This document shows positions 34,874-47,285 of a DNA stretch of 64,000 nucleotides, in pieces (position 1 is the first letter of the stretch; the number at the start of each line of letters is the position of its first letter). Position numbers and translations under genes: made by a program. The notes under the pieces are model-generated. The model saw only the letters and a list, made by a program, of their open reading frames with translations. It was not told the DNA's origin and did no database searches. The stretch is from Trichoplax adhaerens (Eukaryota; Placozoa; Uniplacotomia; Trichoplacea; Trichoplacidae): positions 5,132,702-5,196,701 of the forward strand of contig NW_002060947.1 of the NCBI RefSeq assembly GCF_000150275.1, read 5' to 3'.

Positions 34874-36727
34874 TTAATCTCCACTTTGATCAATGACTAT
34901 TTTCCCACGAGCGTGACCACTTTCCAGATATTCATAAGCATCTTGAACTTCATTGAAATTGAATACTCTTTTAATTATCGGTTTAATCTGTAATTCATTA
35001 ATTAATAAAGTTATTAGGGTCTCAATGAAAACTATGAAGAATGCCATGAGTGCTATTCTATAAAATATTCCTAAAAATAAATAGCGCAAAACCTTTCCGT
35101 TATCTATCAGTGAAGTAACATCTTCAAGTGCCAAGCCATTCCCGAATCCAATAGCCCAACTGTAGCAACTATCACGCTTTAAGTTCTCCAATTTTAAAGG
35201 TAGCGTCGAGTTAGCTACTTAATATTGAACGAGCAAAATAAATTTATTTTAAACTTACTTGGAACAATGCATTTTTCACAAACTCGACGCCACTAATTGC
35301 TGCCCCTGCTGCAATACCTCTTTTATCCATTTTCTTAACAATTGGAGTTTGAATGGAGACGTAAGTTCCTTTAGAGTTTACTAAGGGCAGAGCATGCTTT
35401 TCATTTTTGCCTCCGACTGTGTCAAAAATGGCGTCATATCTAGAGATGATCAATTAACATTGAGAAACCCATTAATTATTAAATGCGTTAAGAATGAGTA
35501 TGGATGCCATTACGCCAAACATACAAGCCATGCTCTTTCATTTCATTCCATGCATCCTCAGAGTGATAATCAATTATTTTGTCAGCATTTAACGACTTCA
35601 TTAATTCAACGGCATCATTGCTGCAAGTAGTTACTACAGTACCACCCCAGCATTTAATTAACTTGCAGATAATGCAAAAATTGCAATAAGAAACAATTAA
35701 ATTTTCGAATATAACACAAGTCTAATAGCTAACATACCTGGACTGCTATAGTACCGACGCCTCCTGAACCTCCAAGAATTAAAACTCTTTATAATTAACA
35801 AACGTTTCAAAGGGATATTCGTTGTATTCAGAGTAACACGCAATAGATTAAAAGCTACTTTGATGCAGAACTACTGATCATTGCTAGGATTATGGCTAGC
35901 ATTGGAAAAGTAGATGCTAGATATCTACACCGATATTAAGTGGTACTGACCTTTTCCCCATAGTGTTTGTTGCATTCAGACCAGCTCGATTAGCTAAAGC
36001 AGCATATGTGGTGACCGTTACATGAGGTAGAGAAGAAGCTTGTATATGCGATAGGGAATTGGGCTTTGAAGCAACCTTTTTATCAAATATATTGAATATC
36101 TTAACATTTATCGGGCCATTTCGAAGGCGGTCAGGACTCATTTTACCTCATGTTGCAAAGCTGCGGTATATTCCGCGTGGGATCCAGGACCAAAAGGTTG
36201 GCATGTACCCCATACCTGCAAAAATAGCATAAATTGTATACTTACACCAGAGCCCCTTGCATCCAAATCATCTTGATTCATTTCCGGATAATAACGTTGA
36301 CGATTTGTTATTTTTAATTAATTGATTATTGCTACTGAATACGGGATTATAAATAAGGTGCTATGCATAAGATAGAATTTAAGAGTTAGTATTGATTAGC
36401 AAGGTTTATAACCTGATCACCAATCTTAAATCTTCTAACGCTTCTGCCAATATCAACAATTTCACCACTAAAATCACGTCCTAGCGTCAATGGCCAGATT
36501 CCTTGTTTTCCATAGCTGGCATGAATTAACTTGTTGGCATATCCTTGGCGCATTAAAATGTCTACGGGATTCATCGAGCAGGCACGGACCTTAATTATTA
36601 ATTGATCTGGCCGACTGATTGACGGCACATTTGCATTTTCATTTAGTTGCAAAACACTGTTATCTCCAAATGAGGATATTTGCCAAGCTCTCATACTTTT
36701 TGGAAGTTTTGTAATAATCCTAGCCAT
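34874..36727 (-). CDS. RTN4IP1: RTN4IP1-like NAD(P)H oxidoreductase, copy 1
   Basis: Eight exons on the minus strand with GT-AG introns: 36727-36413, 36215-36147, 36075-35951, 35786-35738, 35661-35525, 35439-35259, 35185-35093 and 34987-34874, encoding about 360 residues. The start is the ATG at 36725-36727; the frame stays open upstream only to a TTG. It is a medium-chain dehydrogenase/reductase of the zinc-free quinone-oxidoreductase type. The GroES-like N-terminal domain has SMNPVDI and LGRDFSG; exon 4 has the dinucleotide-binding loop GGSGGVG (about 175-181); exon 5 has the LNADKIIDY segment; and the C-terminus has ESGHARGKIVID. In animals RTN4IP1 is a mitochondrial NADPH oxidoreductase linked to coenzyme Q synthesis and optic atrophy. 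No long presequence is visible here, so an upstream non-contiguous exon or a different location is possible. Its tandem paralogue starts about 5 kb upstream. Confidence 0.87.
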
Positions 36728-39333
36728 TACCACTTTTTTCGTAGCCAAAATAGTCGATGAAAGGCTGCAATAGTGCAGAGAATCCAATACTTTTGTTTAC
36801 GTCGCACTATAAGCAATACACAGTACATAGAAAATCATCATAAGGAAGTAAATAAGAATAAAAATTTCATAATTAAGAATACAGTACTCTACTTGGCAGT
36901 GCACCATAGTAACTTGCGAAGCACAATATGAATACGAATTCCCATCAGCCTTTACAGATTACTGAAGGTCTGGGATTAAATAACGATTAGCTACTTTTAA
37001 TCCTAATCATGTAAATCATATAAATCCTGACTTTATGACTCTAATCATGGACTACTAGATGTACCTAGATAGAGAAAATGTAAAAGTATATACCCTAATC
37101 ATGAGCGTCACTGGGCAGTTATTGAATTGATTGTGAGCGATTGTAAGCAACTGCATCGTTATTAGAGAGGATGAATTAAGTATCGTAGAGGATTTCAAAA
37201 TGCACTATCGCATGTAAGGCAAACTAATACTTTGATCAATTGCTTATTTTCATACACTAACAACACCGATTTTGTGTACTAGTCTGTGTTGGTAACGACA
37301 TTACGCTTAGCAATTGTTAACATTTTTTGCAAGGCAATAATTATTTCTGTACTACAAATTAATTGCAAATAAAACACAGCAATGTTATAGAACTATGACC
37401 CTATTCAATGCAGGCAATCCCATTTCATGAACGACCTAGGGTTTTGTTCTTAATCTTAGCTATGGTATCACAGAGTGGAAACTTACAGTTTCGAAACCAA
37501 TTTCTAATAAAGCCTTATCTCGCTGGGATCAAAACTGTTAACATGGAGATAGAGTCAGAAATTGTACTGCAATATTATTTAGATATTCGTGGCATTTTTG
37601 AAATCAACAATAATGATAGATTAGTTCATGGTTTGCCTAATTTTTGCTATCCTTATACAATAGAGATGTAATCAATGTAGTAGCATGGATTTGAGGATTT
37701 AGATAGCTACAGGAGTTGCATTTCAAGCGTTTGATCGAATTTATCAAAACTATTTGTTATGGATAAATCGATCGGATATATGATCTCAAGAGCCGTAAAC
37801 CGTAGTGTGGAGTCAAGTAGCCAACGCCATCTTAAGAAATCAGTATATATCATTTAGCTACAAACAAGCCAAAGGCTTACCTGAGTTATGTTGCTATGAT
37901 AGAGATGAAATCGAGTCGATTAGCGCTGCAATTCCCCGTTATATGAGCAGTGTTTTACAACTTGCCTTCAATCACTCTCGGACGTTAAGGCTTCGTTACT
38001 ATAGCAGTACTAACATTAACTTCTCTAGTCAATCACCAGAACTGTACTGACTGACTGCTACTAAAACAGTATTTAGTAACGTCCTTGGTACTTTACTATC
38101 TGCAAGTTGGGTAACCCATGGAAGTACGGATGGACTGCAAGCTAGCACTACGTACTGTGATGTATTAGGCGAATGATGACGAAATAGCTCATCATTCGGA
38201 TTGAATGATCACGCTCGCTACCTTGCGTCCTTTCTGCTATTCTCCCAGAAATAAGTAATTGAGATGTTGCAGCTACGATTACAACACAAACGACTAAAGA
38301 ATACTATAAAATGGATCACCAATAGATTTCTCAATCGCCCTACTGATTGAGCTAGGCACTAAAGTAGCTAGCTAACTATATGTCCCTGAGCGCTTGTAAA
38401 CAAGTTAAAACAACAGATAACTAGGTACTAGATCGTCTCTCAGACTATTTTATCAAGTCTCATCCAAAAATAGTCAATAGCTCACTCGTTATATTTCATG
38501 TATGGCAATGCATGAAGTCTAGGTCGCAAAGTTGAACGGTTTCATGGAGTGATTTATACGTAATGTACATTGTACCATTTACCGGCCGTAAAATCTAAAC
38601 CGCACTGATAAAGGATTAATTATAACAAACATGGATGAACCAATTTTACCGATCTTGCATCTTAGCTATTTCCGCTACTGCATCAATTTCGATTTATCGA
38701 CGAGACATAAAAATTGTTTAAAAATTGTATTGAATTATGTTGCGTGCACCGATAAGGTTTTTACGATGATATTTACTGTAAATCAAAATTTCGAAATAGT
38801 TGAGGCAAAGTAATAATTGCTTATACAAAACGGCTTATTTTAGATGATCTTGACTAAATTTTTCAAGCTTTATTTTGAAAGATTGATAAAAATGTAGTAC
38901 ATGGATTGTACTAGTATTCTGCTAAATATTCTCACTAGATGACATCAATTATTCCATAGTTTCCTCCATAATTGCTATTGAGTCGATAGCATCTCTCGCT
39001 ACAATCTTGACAACATGAACTATGGGCAGTAAAGGAATCTAAATAGAATTTAATTTAAACATTCCTCCCCTTGTACGATATTTGCTGTACTCTGAAGGCA
39101 CGGAATAGCTCCTTCTGAATTTAAATTACATAGATTTAAAGCAACTGTAATTGTCGCTTAGGTGTTGTGACAAAATAAGTAAACAGCTTCATAATTAGCT
39201 ATAATAAAGAAAATTGCAGCACCTATGTATTTGAAAGCATTTCCTAAAGAATTTTAAGCTGTTTAGTAATTGCCAAACCAATTCGTAATGATTATCAACT
39301 ATTTCTTTGAGTTCTTTTATTCCAAGTAGTGAA
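36728..39333. other. Intergenic between the two oxidoreductases
   Basis: About 2.6 kb. Two short open frames on the + strand (37408-37671 and 37805-38050) show no recognisable motif. A perfect 9-bp hairpin (GAATGATGA/TCATCATTC) lies near 38170-38197. It presumably contains the promoter of copy 1. Confidence 0.45.
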
Positions 39334-41695
39334 TCAATCAGCATTCGATAAAGTAATGACTGTTTTACCACGAGCGTGACCGGTCTCAAATACTTCATAT
39401 GCCTTTATTATATCCTCAAAGGAAAATTTTCGTTCTATTACTGGCTTTATCTGAAAAATTTTAGGATTTAAATATTCAAATAATAGTAGCATCGTTAATG
39501 TGAAATTTTAACAATGTTATAAAGCCGAAGCAAACCTTTCCATCTTTATATAATACCGCAAGTTTATCTAATGCAGCCCCATTGCCTACAGGATAAAACC
39601 AATTATAGCTACTGCCATATTTCCAGCTCTAATGGATAATTATTTAAATAGAAATAATTAGAAATACTCCTTGAGAATTGAACTTGTTACATGATTACCT
39701 AAAGATAAATTATTCCTAACACTTACTTGTCGTAAAGATTTACGAAGTAGGATGCCGCTCCCTCGAATTGCACCCTTAAGTACGCCTAAGTCTTCCATTA
39801 ATTGAATTAGTGGATTATGAAGGGTTACATAATATCCCCGCTTAGCTACTAAATGCACAGCTTTATCCTCGCTTTCTCCAACTAAGTCCAGTATGGCATT
39901 ATATCTAGGAATGAAAAGTGAGATTAAAAATTTAATCACTGCTATGTCATTTTTATACATTAAGATAGAGCCATTAGGTTCTGAAACATACTTTCCCTCA
40001 TTTTCGATATCAGTCCAGGCATTTGCTGATCTGTAATCAATGGTAATGTCCGCTCCTAAAGACTTCATGAAAGCCATGGCATCTGAACTGCATGTGGTAA
40101 CTACTGATCCTCCCCAAGCCTTGACCATCTATGAAAATACATATTATCATTGGATAGCATTAGCATTCTAGGTAGACTCTAGTACATTAGCAAAAACAGA
40201 ATTGTAATTAAAGGCCCTAAAGAATAGCTAGTGCTATCAAACCACTCTTTAAAGTTCTTTATTAAATACTATACGCCTACAAGGAAGGCATACATTTGAT
40301 TATAATTACCAGTGCTACTTTTACGTACAAAATGCAGCGTTAGAAATAAATATCCATACAAACTATATCAGTCTCTGCAAACTAGTTTGCATAAAATCTA
40401 GCAGAAGCGATAATACGTATACTTAAATTGAACGCATTGTAGTGGCAAACTAAGAAATGTATAATAATCAACGCCAGTTTACTCCAACCTGAACAGCAAT
40501 CGTACCAATACCTCCTGATCCTCCAAGGATCAAAACCCTGCAATACAGCATTTTTTAACAAAATTAGATCGCGAAAAGAATAAATTGAGACAGCCTATAC
40601 AAGAAGAAATGTTGAGGAAATTGACCTTTATTGATACTCACTTTTTGCGCGATGATTTCGTAGGTGAAATTTTTGCACGCCCTACTAATCCAGCCCAGGC
40701 AGCACTTCCAGCAAAGGGTATTGATGCAGCTTCGACATGAGAAAGAAAATCCGGTTTGATAGCAACCTAGAAATGATCACATTATTCGATGAGTCAGCTA
40801 AAGACTTTCATTACATTACATTATTAGAAGGCAGGGTATTACGATTGGCAATAAATTGCTGTTAGAGGGCTCATGCAGTATAAATAAATACGAGCATATG
40901 ATGCTCTGTGACTCAATCGCGCAAAATAGAGTTACAATTCAAGGATTATTACCGAATTTTGGGTAGCTACTGTATAAGCTGCATGCGCTCCAGTGCCAAA
41001 AGGTAAGCAAGTACCCCAAACCTATTCCAAATCATACAACATGCACCTTAATTTCGAAAATAGTAGCAACCTATCCTTCTCGACGTCTGACCATCTAATT
41101 ACATAGGTCTAAATTATACTGCATATGAATAATGGTGTACTTGTATAATAAAATTGCAATCATTACATTACAAACGTAAAAACAATGAGTGAAAGAATTC
41201 TACGTTAAGAGGTAATGATGGAACTAGCTAAACATTTGGAAATTAGCTCAGATAAAAGAAATAAATACATTGTAGCTACTGTCAAGGTAATTGGTTATAA
41301 TCTCATTACTATCTAAATATTAGAAATGCTAGTAACTGTTGGCTGATTTCATACAAATACTTCCCATTTTAAGTCCTTTGTAACATTACCTTATCACCAA
41401 CTTGAAGCCTTCTGACACTAGAACCGATTTCAACAACTTGACCAGAAAAATCTCGACCCAAAGTCAGAGGAAATGTTCCTTCTTTGTGGGTCATTCTTTG
41501 TATAAATTTAGCGGAATAGCCATTTCGAATTTGAATATCCATCGGATTAAGGGACGTTGCCAACACCTTCACTATCAACTGATCAGGTCTCTTAATCACA
41601 GGAATTGTTGCATTTTTATTGAGTTGCAAAACCTGATTTGATCCGAATTTCGGTATCTGCAACGCTGACATATGAGCTGGTAGCCTGGCAGCCAT
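39334..41695 (-). CDS. RTN4IP1: RTN4IP1-like NAD(P)H oxidoreductase, copy 2
   Basis: Eight exons on the minus strand: 41695-41390, 41021-40953, 40766-40642, 40537-40489, 40128-39992, 39904-39727, 39628-39536 and 39450-39334, encoding about 357 residues. All introns are GT-AG. Exons 2, 3, 4, 5 and 7 have exactly the same length as in copy 1 (69, 125, 49, 137 and 93 bp), with the same phases, so the two genes are a tandem duplication. The start ATG is at 41693-41695. Family marks are SLNPMDI and LGRDFSG in exon 1, VWGTCLPFG in exon 2, the nucleotide-binding GGSGGIG in exon 4, SLGADITIDY in exon 5, LDLVG in exon 6 and TGHARGKTVI in exon 8. The reading frame is intact throughout. The proteins differ in many positions, so the duplication is not recent; both kept the catalytic-fold motifs. 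The N-terminus is short and shows no obvious mitochondrial presequence. Confidence 0.87.
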
Positions 41696-41701
41696 TTCCA
41701 A

Positions 41702-42804
41702 ATTGTATCATCTACAGCTGAACCTTTCAATTTATACGGTTATTTCACTCCAGTTTAAGATCACTACCAATTGGCAAACACTCTATACAATTCCAAATGT
41801 TAATGAATAGCATATAATTCAATACAACCACAACGGATTCCTGTAAATTTACCAATGAATGGAAGTAAGTTTACTACGTAATTTAAACTGCAAGATTGTC
41901 ATTGCATGCCATGCAATGATCTAAATCAGCTAAGCCTTGCAAAATTTGAACGTTTATATGCTGTAACTCGGTATGGTTTCGTGATACAGTATCAAGGATA
42001 CTGTCTGGTGTAGACGTCCGATAGCGGTACTGTTCCTACTTAAAAGGGATTGTGGCGAAAAGGCTTGATGTGATGTGGTACTGTACCGGGTACACATTGT
42101 ATGTCTATACCGTTCTCTCCATATCAATTACTAGAAGAAGACTGTAATACTAGGTAGACCATGGGACAGTACACTCAGTACCTCAAACTGCTACATAGAC
42201 TAATGCCAGCCATAATTTTGGATAGCATTTGAAGCATTTTGCAAAATGATGGATTTAGCAAATTGCTGGTAACTTATTACTATCACCATAATTAAAATAA
42301 ACAGATCTGTCATATAGTAAAACAGTCTATCATTTGGAATGAAGACAGAACTGTTTAAATCATCGTTTTGGCAAAACCAGAAAAGCTGAAGTAAAGATCC
42401 GCTATTGAAATCTTCATGAATTAATCGATGTGATGATGTATCTGTCATGGTACAAACTGTAACATTATGATCTTATATAGAAGATGGCTAGTATAGTAAT
42501 ATCCTAATATACGAATACTTATCATATACCGTTTAAGTACTGTATTGTATTACATTCATAATGTACGACATCATGACTACATATAGACGACATGCTATAC
42601 ATATAAAGACATTATCTCAATCCCATCTAAAACCTATAAATACCCTTGTACGCTAACTCGTTAGTCAGTTCCTACATTTCTGCTATCTCAAATACCTTAT
42701 CTATAACAACCATATCATTGTTAGCCTGTAACTTGTATCTCAATAAAATCCTTTATACCTTCTATCATCGTCTACCTTAAAATACTTTACGCTACTTAAA
42801 GAAG
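41702..42804. other. Intergenic, nothing recognised
   Basis: 5' flank of oxidoreductase copy 2 up to the target-site duplication of an LTR-2 element. The minus-strand open frame at 42200-42448 has no recognisable motif. Confidence 0.5.
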
Positions 42805-42809
42805 ATATC

Positions 42810-43762
42810 ATTACACAAACCACCGTGAAGAGTAAATGACTAAATTTAGTGGTTAATATTTATATATGGAGATAACTAATAATGACTTACTGTAAGAACT
42901 ACGGTAATTAGTATTTTGTTACCGTAAATTATGCTCAACTGTAGTAAGAGTTCTCATAAGGTAACTAATGTTACTTGATTATAGCGTTACGTCTTGTAAC
43001 GCTTGTGAAGAATATCCTTAAGATATTCAGTTATAGAGGATACTATAAATAATTCTGTGTATGGACATACTGTAATCTAATTATCTAAAATCGTTCAGTA
43101 CATGTCTAAGATTATGAATAATTTCTGTATTAATTTAGCTATCCAATATGAACTAAATTTCATGAACTGTTCCGACTCATACTGTACAACGAGTGAACAT
43201 CATAGCAGCTGCCGAAGGGTATTTAACTTCGGCAGACAGTTGAATAAAGCAGAGTTCTATAGCTGTTTAACGAAGAAGCAAAGGCGTCTAAATTCTTGTG
43301 AGATAGGTAAGGGATACTTGTTACTCTTGGTCTTTTATCGTAATAATAAATTGATAATTCAGTAGAGCTTGAGTACCGAATAATCACGAATCCAATAGAG
43401 CTCAAGTACGGAACTAACATTATTATTATGTAGTACGAGTCGTTATATAACATATATATATGAGACAATTACCATTAAGGTACAGTTATGAGCATACTAT
43501 GAATATTACTGTCAATCTTCATCTTGTTTACAATAAGAGAACAACTTATTTTTCCTAGATATGCTATCTAGGTCCTAATCAGCATCCTTACAGAATAACT
43601 GCAGAAACATACTGTTAATAAAGAAGCATATTCAGTATGACATCTCTTAGCGATACTATCACTACAACAACTTCAGTACTTGTAACAATACTGAATCGCG
43701 GAAACTACGGTAATTTAGAGAATTGTTGTATGTTAACTTTGTCAAGAAGCTGGTTTGTGACA
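42810..43762 (+). mobile_element. LTR-2 family element, long form
   Basis: A 953-bp element flanked by a perfect 5-bp target-site duplication, ATATC, at 42805-42809 and 43763-43767. It starts ATTACACAAACCACCGTGAAG and ends GAAGCTGGTTTGTGACA, matching the reverse complement of the 435-bp solo LTR at 56233-56667 at both ends and in the middle (GAATAAAGCAG, AAAGGCGTCTAAATTCTTGTGAG, ATACTGAATCGCGGA). It carries extra sequence in the U3 part and between 43320 and 43690. The U3 part also resembles LTR-1 (GGACATACTGTAATCT and ACATGTCTAAG). No protein-coding region was recognised; the open frame at 43102-43365 overlaps the LTR. Confidence 0.82.
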
Positions 43763-43767
43763 ATATC

Positions 43768-46700
43768 GTCTTAAAAATGTAACACAAACGACACTTGTAT
43801 TGAGATTTTGATTTACGTTATCTTTGTCAATATAAAAGAAGAAGATTGATGTTTTCTGAATAGTTTATTTGATACAAAAAAAGCAGTTGATCAAAATGTA
43901 CTGAAAATTTTAATTCTCACACTTACAATCATAAATATTTAATACCAATAAGGTTTATTATGCATAAGTATGAATACACTCGTATTCCTGTAATAATTCG
44001 TACCTCTAATACGCTATTTTCGGATTTTGATGCTACTACGTTTTCATGTAAGTTAACTTTTCGGTAACTATCCCCTTACAAATATATTTTAAATCCATAA
44101 ATTGAAAAGATGATTATTGTATGACATTATACCTTTATTAATGGTGATAGCAAACAATTGACTTATCGATGAAAGCCAATCAATTATACATTTATTTAGG
44201 CTATGACTACAATATGAGTGCGCAGTCTATATCCGTCCAAGTGTTGATGTTACGTAAGGTACCTATCGTATTTATTTTTTCTTTATGTTCTATAACGGTC
44301 GAACCATTCTTTCAATGTAGACTTAAAGCATTTGGTATTTTGCCCTTTTGAAGTAAAAAGATAGAAAAAGGGGTTGTTAAGTTTTAGAAACTCTTCCACT
44401 TTGTAACAAGGAAGATTCGCTAGAAATTTCCAGACGAGTCGAGTAGAGCTAGGGTATTGAACTAAACTTTACTGTCTTACTATACCGTTAAACAGTCGAA
44501 CAAAGTTAAAGGTTTACTAACGGCATATTGAAAATACCAACGAATGCGATAACGTTCTTATAAATAAGATAGCTGCCGATAACTAATTAATAGCAAATGA
44601 TAATATATCAGAAACGTATTCTGTCAACTATTTTATCTATAACCTCTTCTAAGACCTTACACTCAGCAAATTTTATGCCTAAGTGATTGTGCTACTATAG
44701 TCAAACAGAATAAGTCAAAGTTGTAGTAAGCTTATACTACAAAAAGTGTATCAGCATAACTAATGAAATTCTCATTTCGTAACTGGGGCAAATGAAATGT
44801 AATAGATATAGCAGTCTAATATTTTGAAATTTGAGTACAATCAAACTTCCTGATAAAAAGCTAGTTTCATTTTTGATTCTAAACTGTAATTTCAGAGAAG
44901 GTAAACAATAACTACTTTTCTTCAAATCATACACAAAAACTGATGGTTCATTGAAGCCAATTAATAATAACAATATACATTATTCCAATTAAAAATAGTA
45001 ATAGGCTGTGGTACCTAATTCAAGTTAATAGCTTTAATATGCAAGCAATATTATTATCTGATTACTAGTATAAATGCTTCATATATACGATAATTATTTT
45101 GCTGCTTTATATCGTGCTACTGCAACATTAATTTAGAAATTTATCACTTATACGAGCATATCTCAATATGAAATCATTATCAACTCTACTTATTTTATAC
45201 TATTATTATTGTCAGGCTATTACAATGCTTCAGAATTTTTGATCTTATTTTTTATTATAGATTTCGCAACAAATTTATCTATCACACTCTTAAACAATAA
45301 CTTTATGCTTGCACTTTAACTTTATAACGAAGTTATTTCGGTCTATTTTATATTCATTAATCGTAATACTACCTTATTAAAGGCAACATTTACTTATTGC
45401 ATTCCGAAATATTCGTTGCAATTAATGAATTTCCTATTATATGATAGCTAACTTTCACTTGACAATAGACTTTAAAGATCCAATTATTAAGCCATTATAG
45501 GTTAATGATCCTACAGTATATACGATGCATTAAGTAAAGTAGGAAATAAAGTGGCTTATTTAGTCTAATTTATAGACTTTCAAATTGTCTATCCCTGAAT
45601 GAGCGGCTTTCCTTGAAGGTATGTGTGCATATTCACATAGATCGTAATTTTGTTTGCTACTGCGCGTAATACTCACATATCAAAAAATTCGATACAAATT
45701 TTGTTAGATACTTTGATCTTAGTACTACTACTAAATTTTTGTAGTTTTATTCTGTAATTCACTAACTTCACACAATTCTGAGTTTACTGAATAGATTATC
45801 TTGCTAATAATAATTACCCTTCTTTAAAATTCTTAGCTTATAATAGCTTAATTGAAATATTTAACCTTTCGTTAAGTTTCCAATGATATTAAACTATTAA
45901 TTTGGGTAAAGAATAGTAGATGCATATGTCACACACCACTAGTGACAAAGTAGTCTACACACGCCAATCCTTGCGGAGAACGCCACTTACTAACTTAAGA
46001 GGCGAGATTAGCTTTATCACCAAATAATTCAGTTCCAACGACCGAATACTATAGTATAATTATAGCGTCACAGATATTACGCATCGTAACAGCATATAAT
46101 TTAATTTTATGGTTCCTTTCTTATCGTAATTTATTCATTTTTTCAAAAATAATACAAACGCTGTATAGAATTACGTTAAGGTATAAAATTGAATGATTAA
46201 TAGTTATCAAGCAAGACTTAAGTGATATAATAGCACTCGCATTCTGTATTTAAAATTAATACTGCTATTACTATCACAAAAGCTACAATTATGGTACCCT
46301 AAAAACTTTAAACTTACATTTGAGTGTAAGTTGGCTAAGCAATGCTTAATCCTAATATCTTGATAACAATTTAGTTAGTAACATCAATTGGCCATAAAAT
46401 AAGCTTAATTATTTATTTTTGACTGAAATCTTCAAGATGTATTAATACATTTGTTTAAGGACACCATATTAGATTACCAATGAGGATGCAGATATGATTA
46501 AATTGACTGTTACTTTATATTTAAAATGTACTGATAACAATTAACTAAGACATGTTGCTAAAATTATCATTCATCGTAAAATAAGATTTAGATTAGTATG
46601 GATACTACTCGCATCACAATTTAAGTAATAAAACCATAAAAGGGTAGCAATAGTACATAAAAGATCAATCATTTTCTAGATCAGTTAATAAATAGATCTG

Positions 46701-47285
46701 GAGTTTAACCAATGAATAATTTATTGTTTAGAGTGTGATAAATTTAGCTATTACAACATATACACGGCCTGATAAATATCAATGATGTAATAAAATTAAT
46801 CACCAAAGAGGGCTAAGATTTCCTATGAGTATTTTTAATATCGAAAGAATTAAGCGTGATTATCTGTTATTACTGAATTCATAATGTTTCTTACTTTTAG
46901 TCTACGTTAATTCTAAATAATTAATGTGTTATTTCAATTTATATCGCCAAACTCATTACATTAAATTGTTACTAGCTCAAGTGTAAGGTTAAATGTTGAT
47001 GAAATTAATGAACTTCAATTTTCTTTTATTACCTTTTAAGAACTATATAATGTAACGATATACCGTTTCAAGTGATGTTAACCTTTAATATCGATTTTGT
47101 TAGCTAATACAGCAGTATTACGTTTACTGGTCAATGCAATTACTGTATATCTTTTCTAAGTATGTTATCAATGAAAATGATCGTAGGGTATAATATAGGT
47201 GGTTAATAAGATCTTATTGCATAATTATGATAGTGATATAAATAATATCCACTAAAACAGGTTTCATTACTAAGAAAATTAAATC
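43768..47285. other. Intergenic, possible LTR terminus at 45927
   Basis: About 3.5 kb without a recognisable gene. TGTCACACACCACTAGTGAC at 45927 resembles the LTR-2/LTR-3 terminus, but no matching far end was found. Confidence 0.4.

Noticed and set aside
36728-36787. Extending oxidoreductase copy 1 to include 20 more N-terminal residues
   Set aside because: The upstream codon is TTG, not ATG; the ATG at 36725-36727 aligns with the short N-terminus of copy 2.
37408-38050. Two neighbouring + strand open frames (87 and 81 codons) between the oxidoreductase genes
   Set aside because: No recognisable motif, no convincing splice link between them, and lengths reachable by chance in 64 kb.
43102-43365. 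87-codon open frame on the + strand
   Set aside because: It lies inside the LTR-2 element and crosses its TATA/poly(A) region; treated as LTR sequence.
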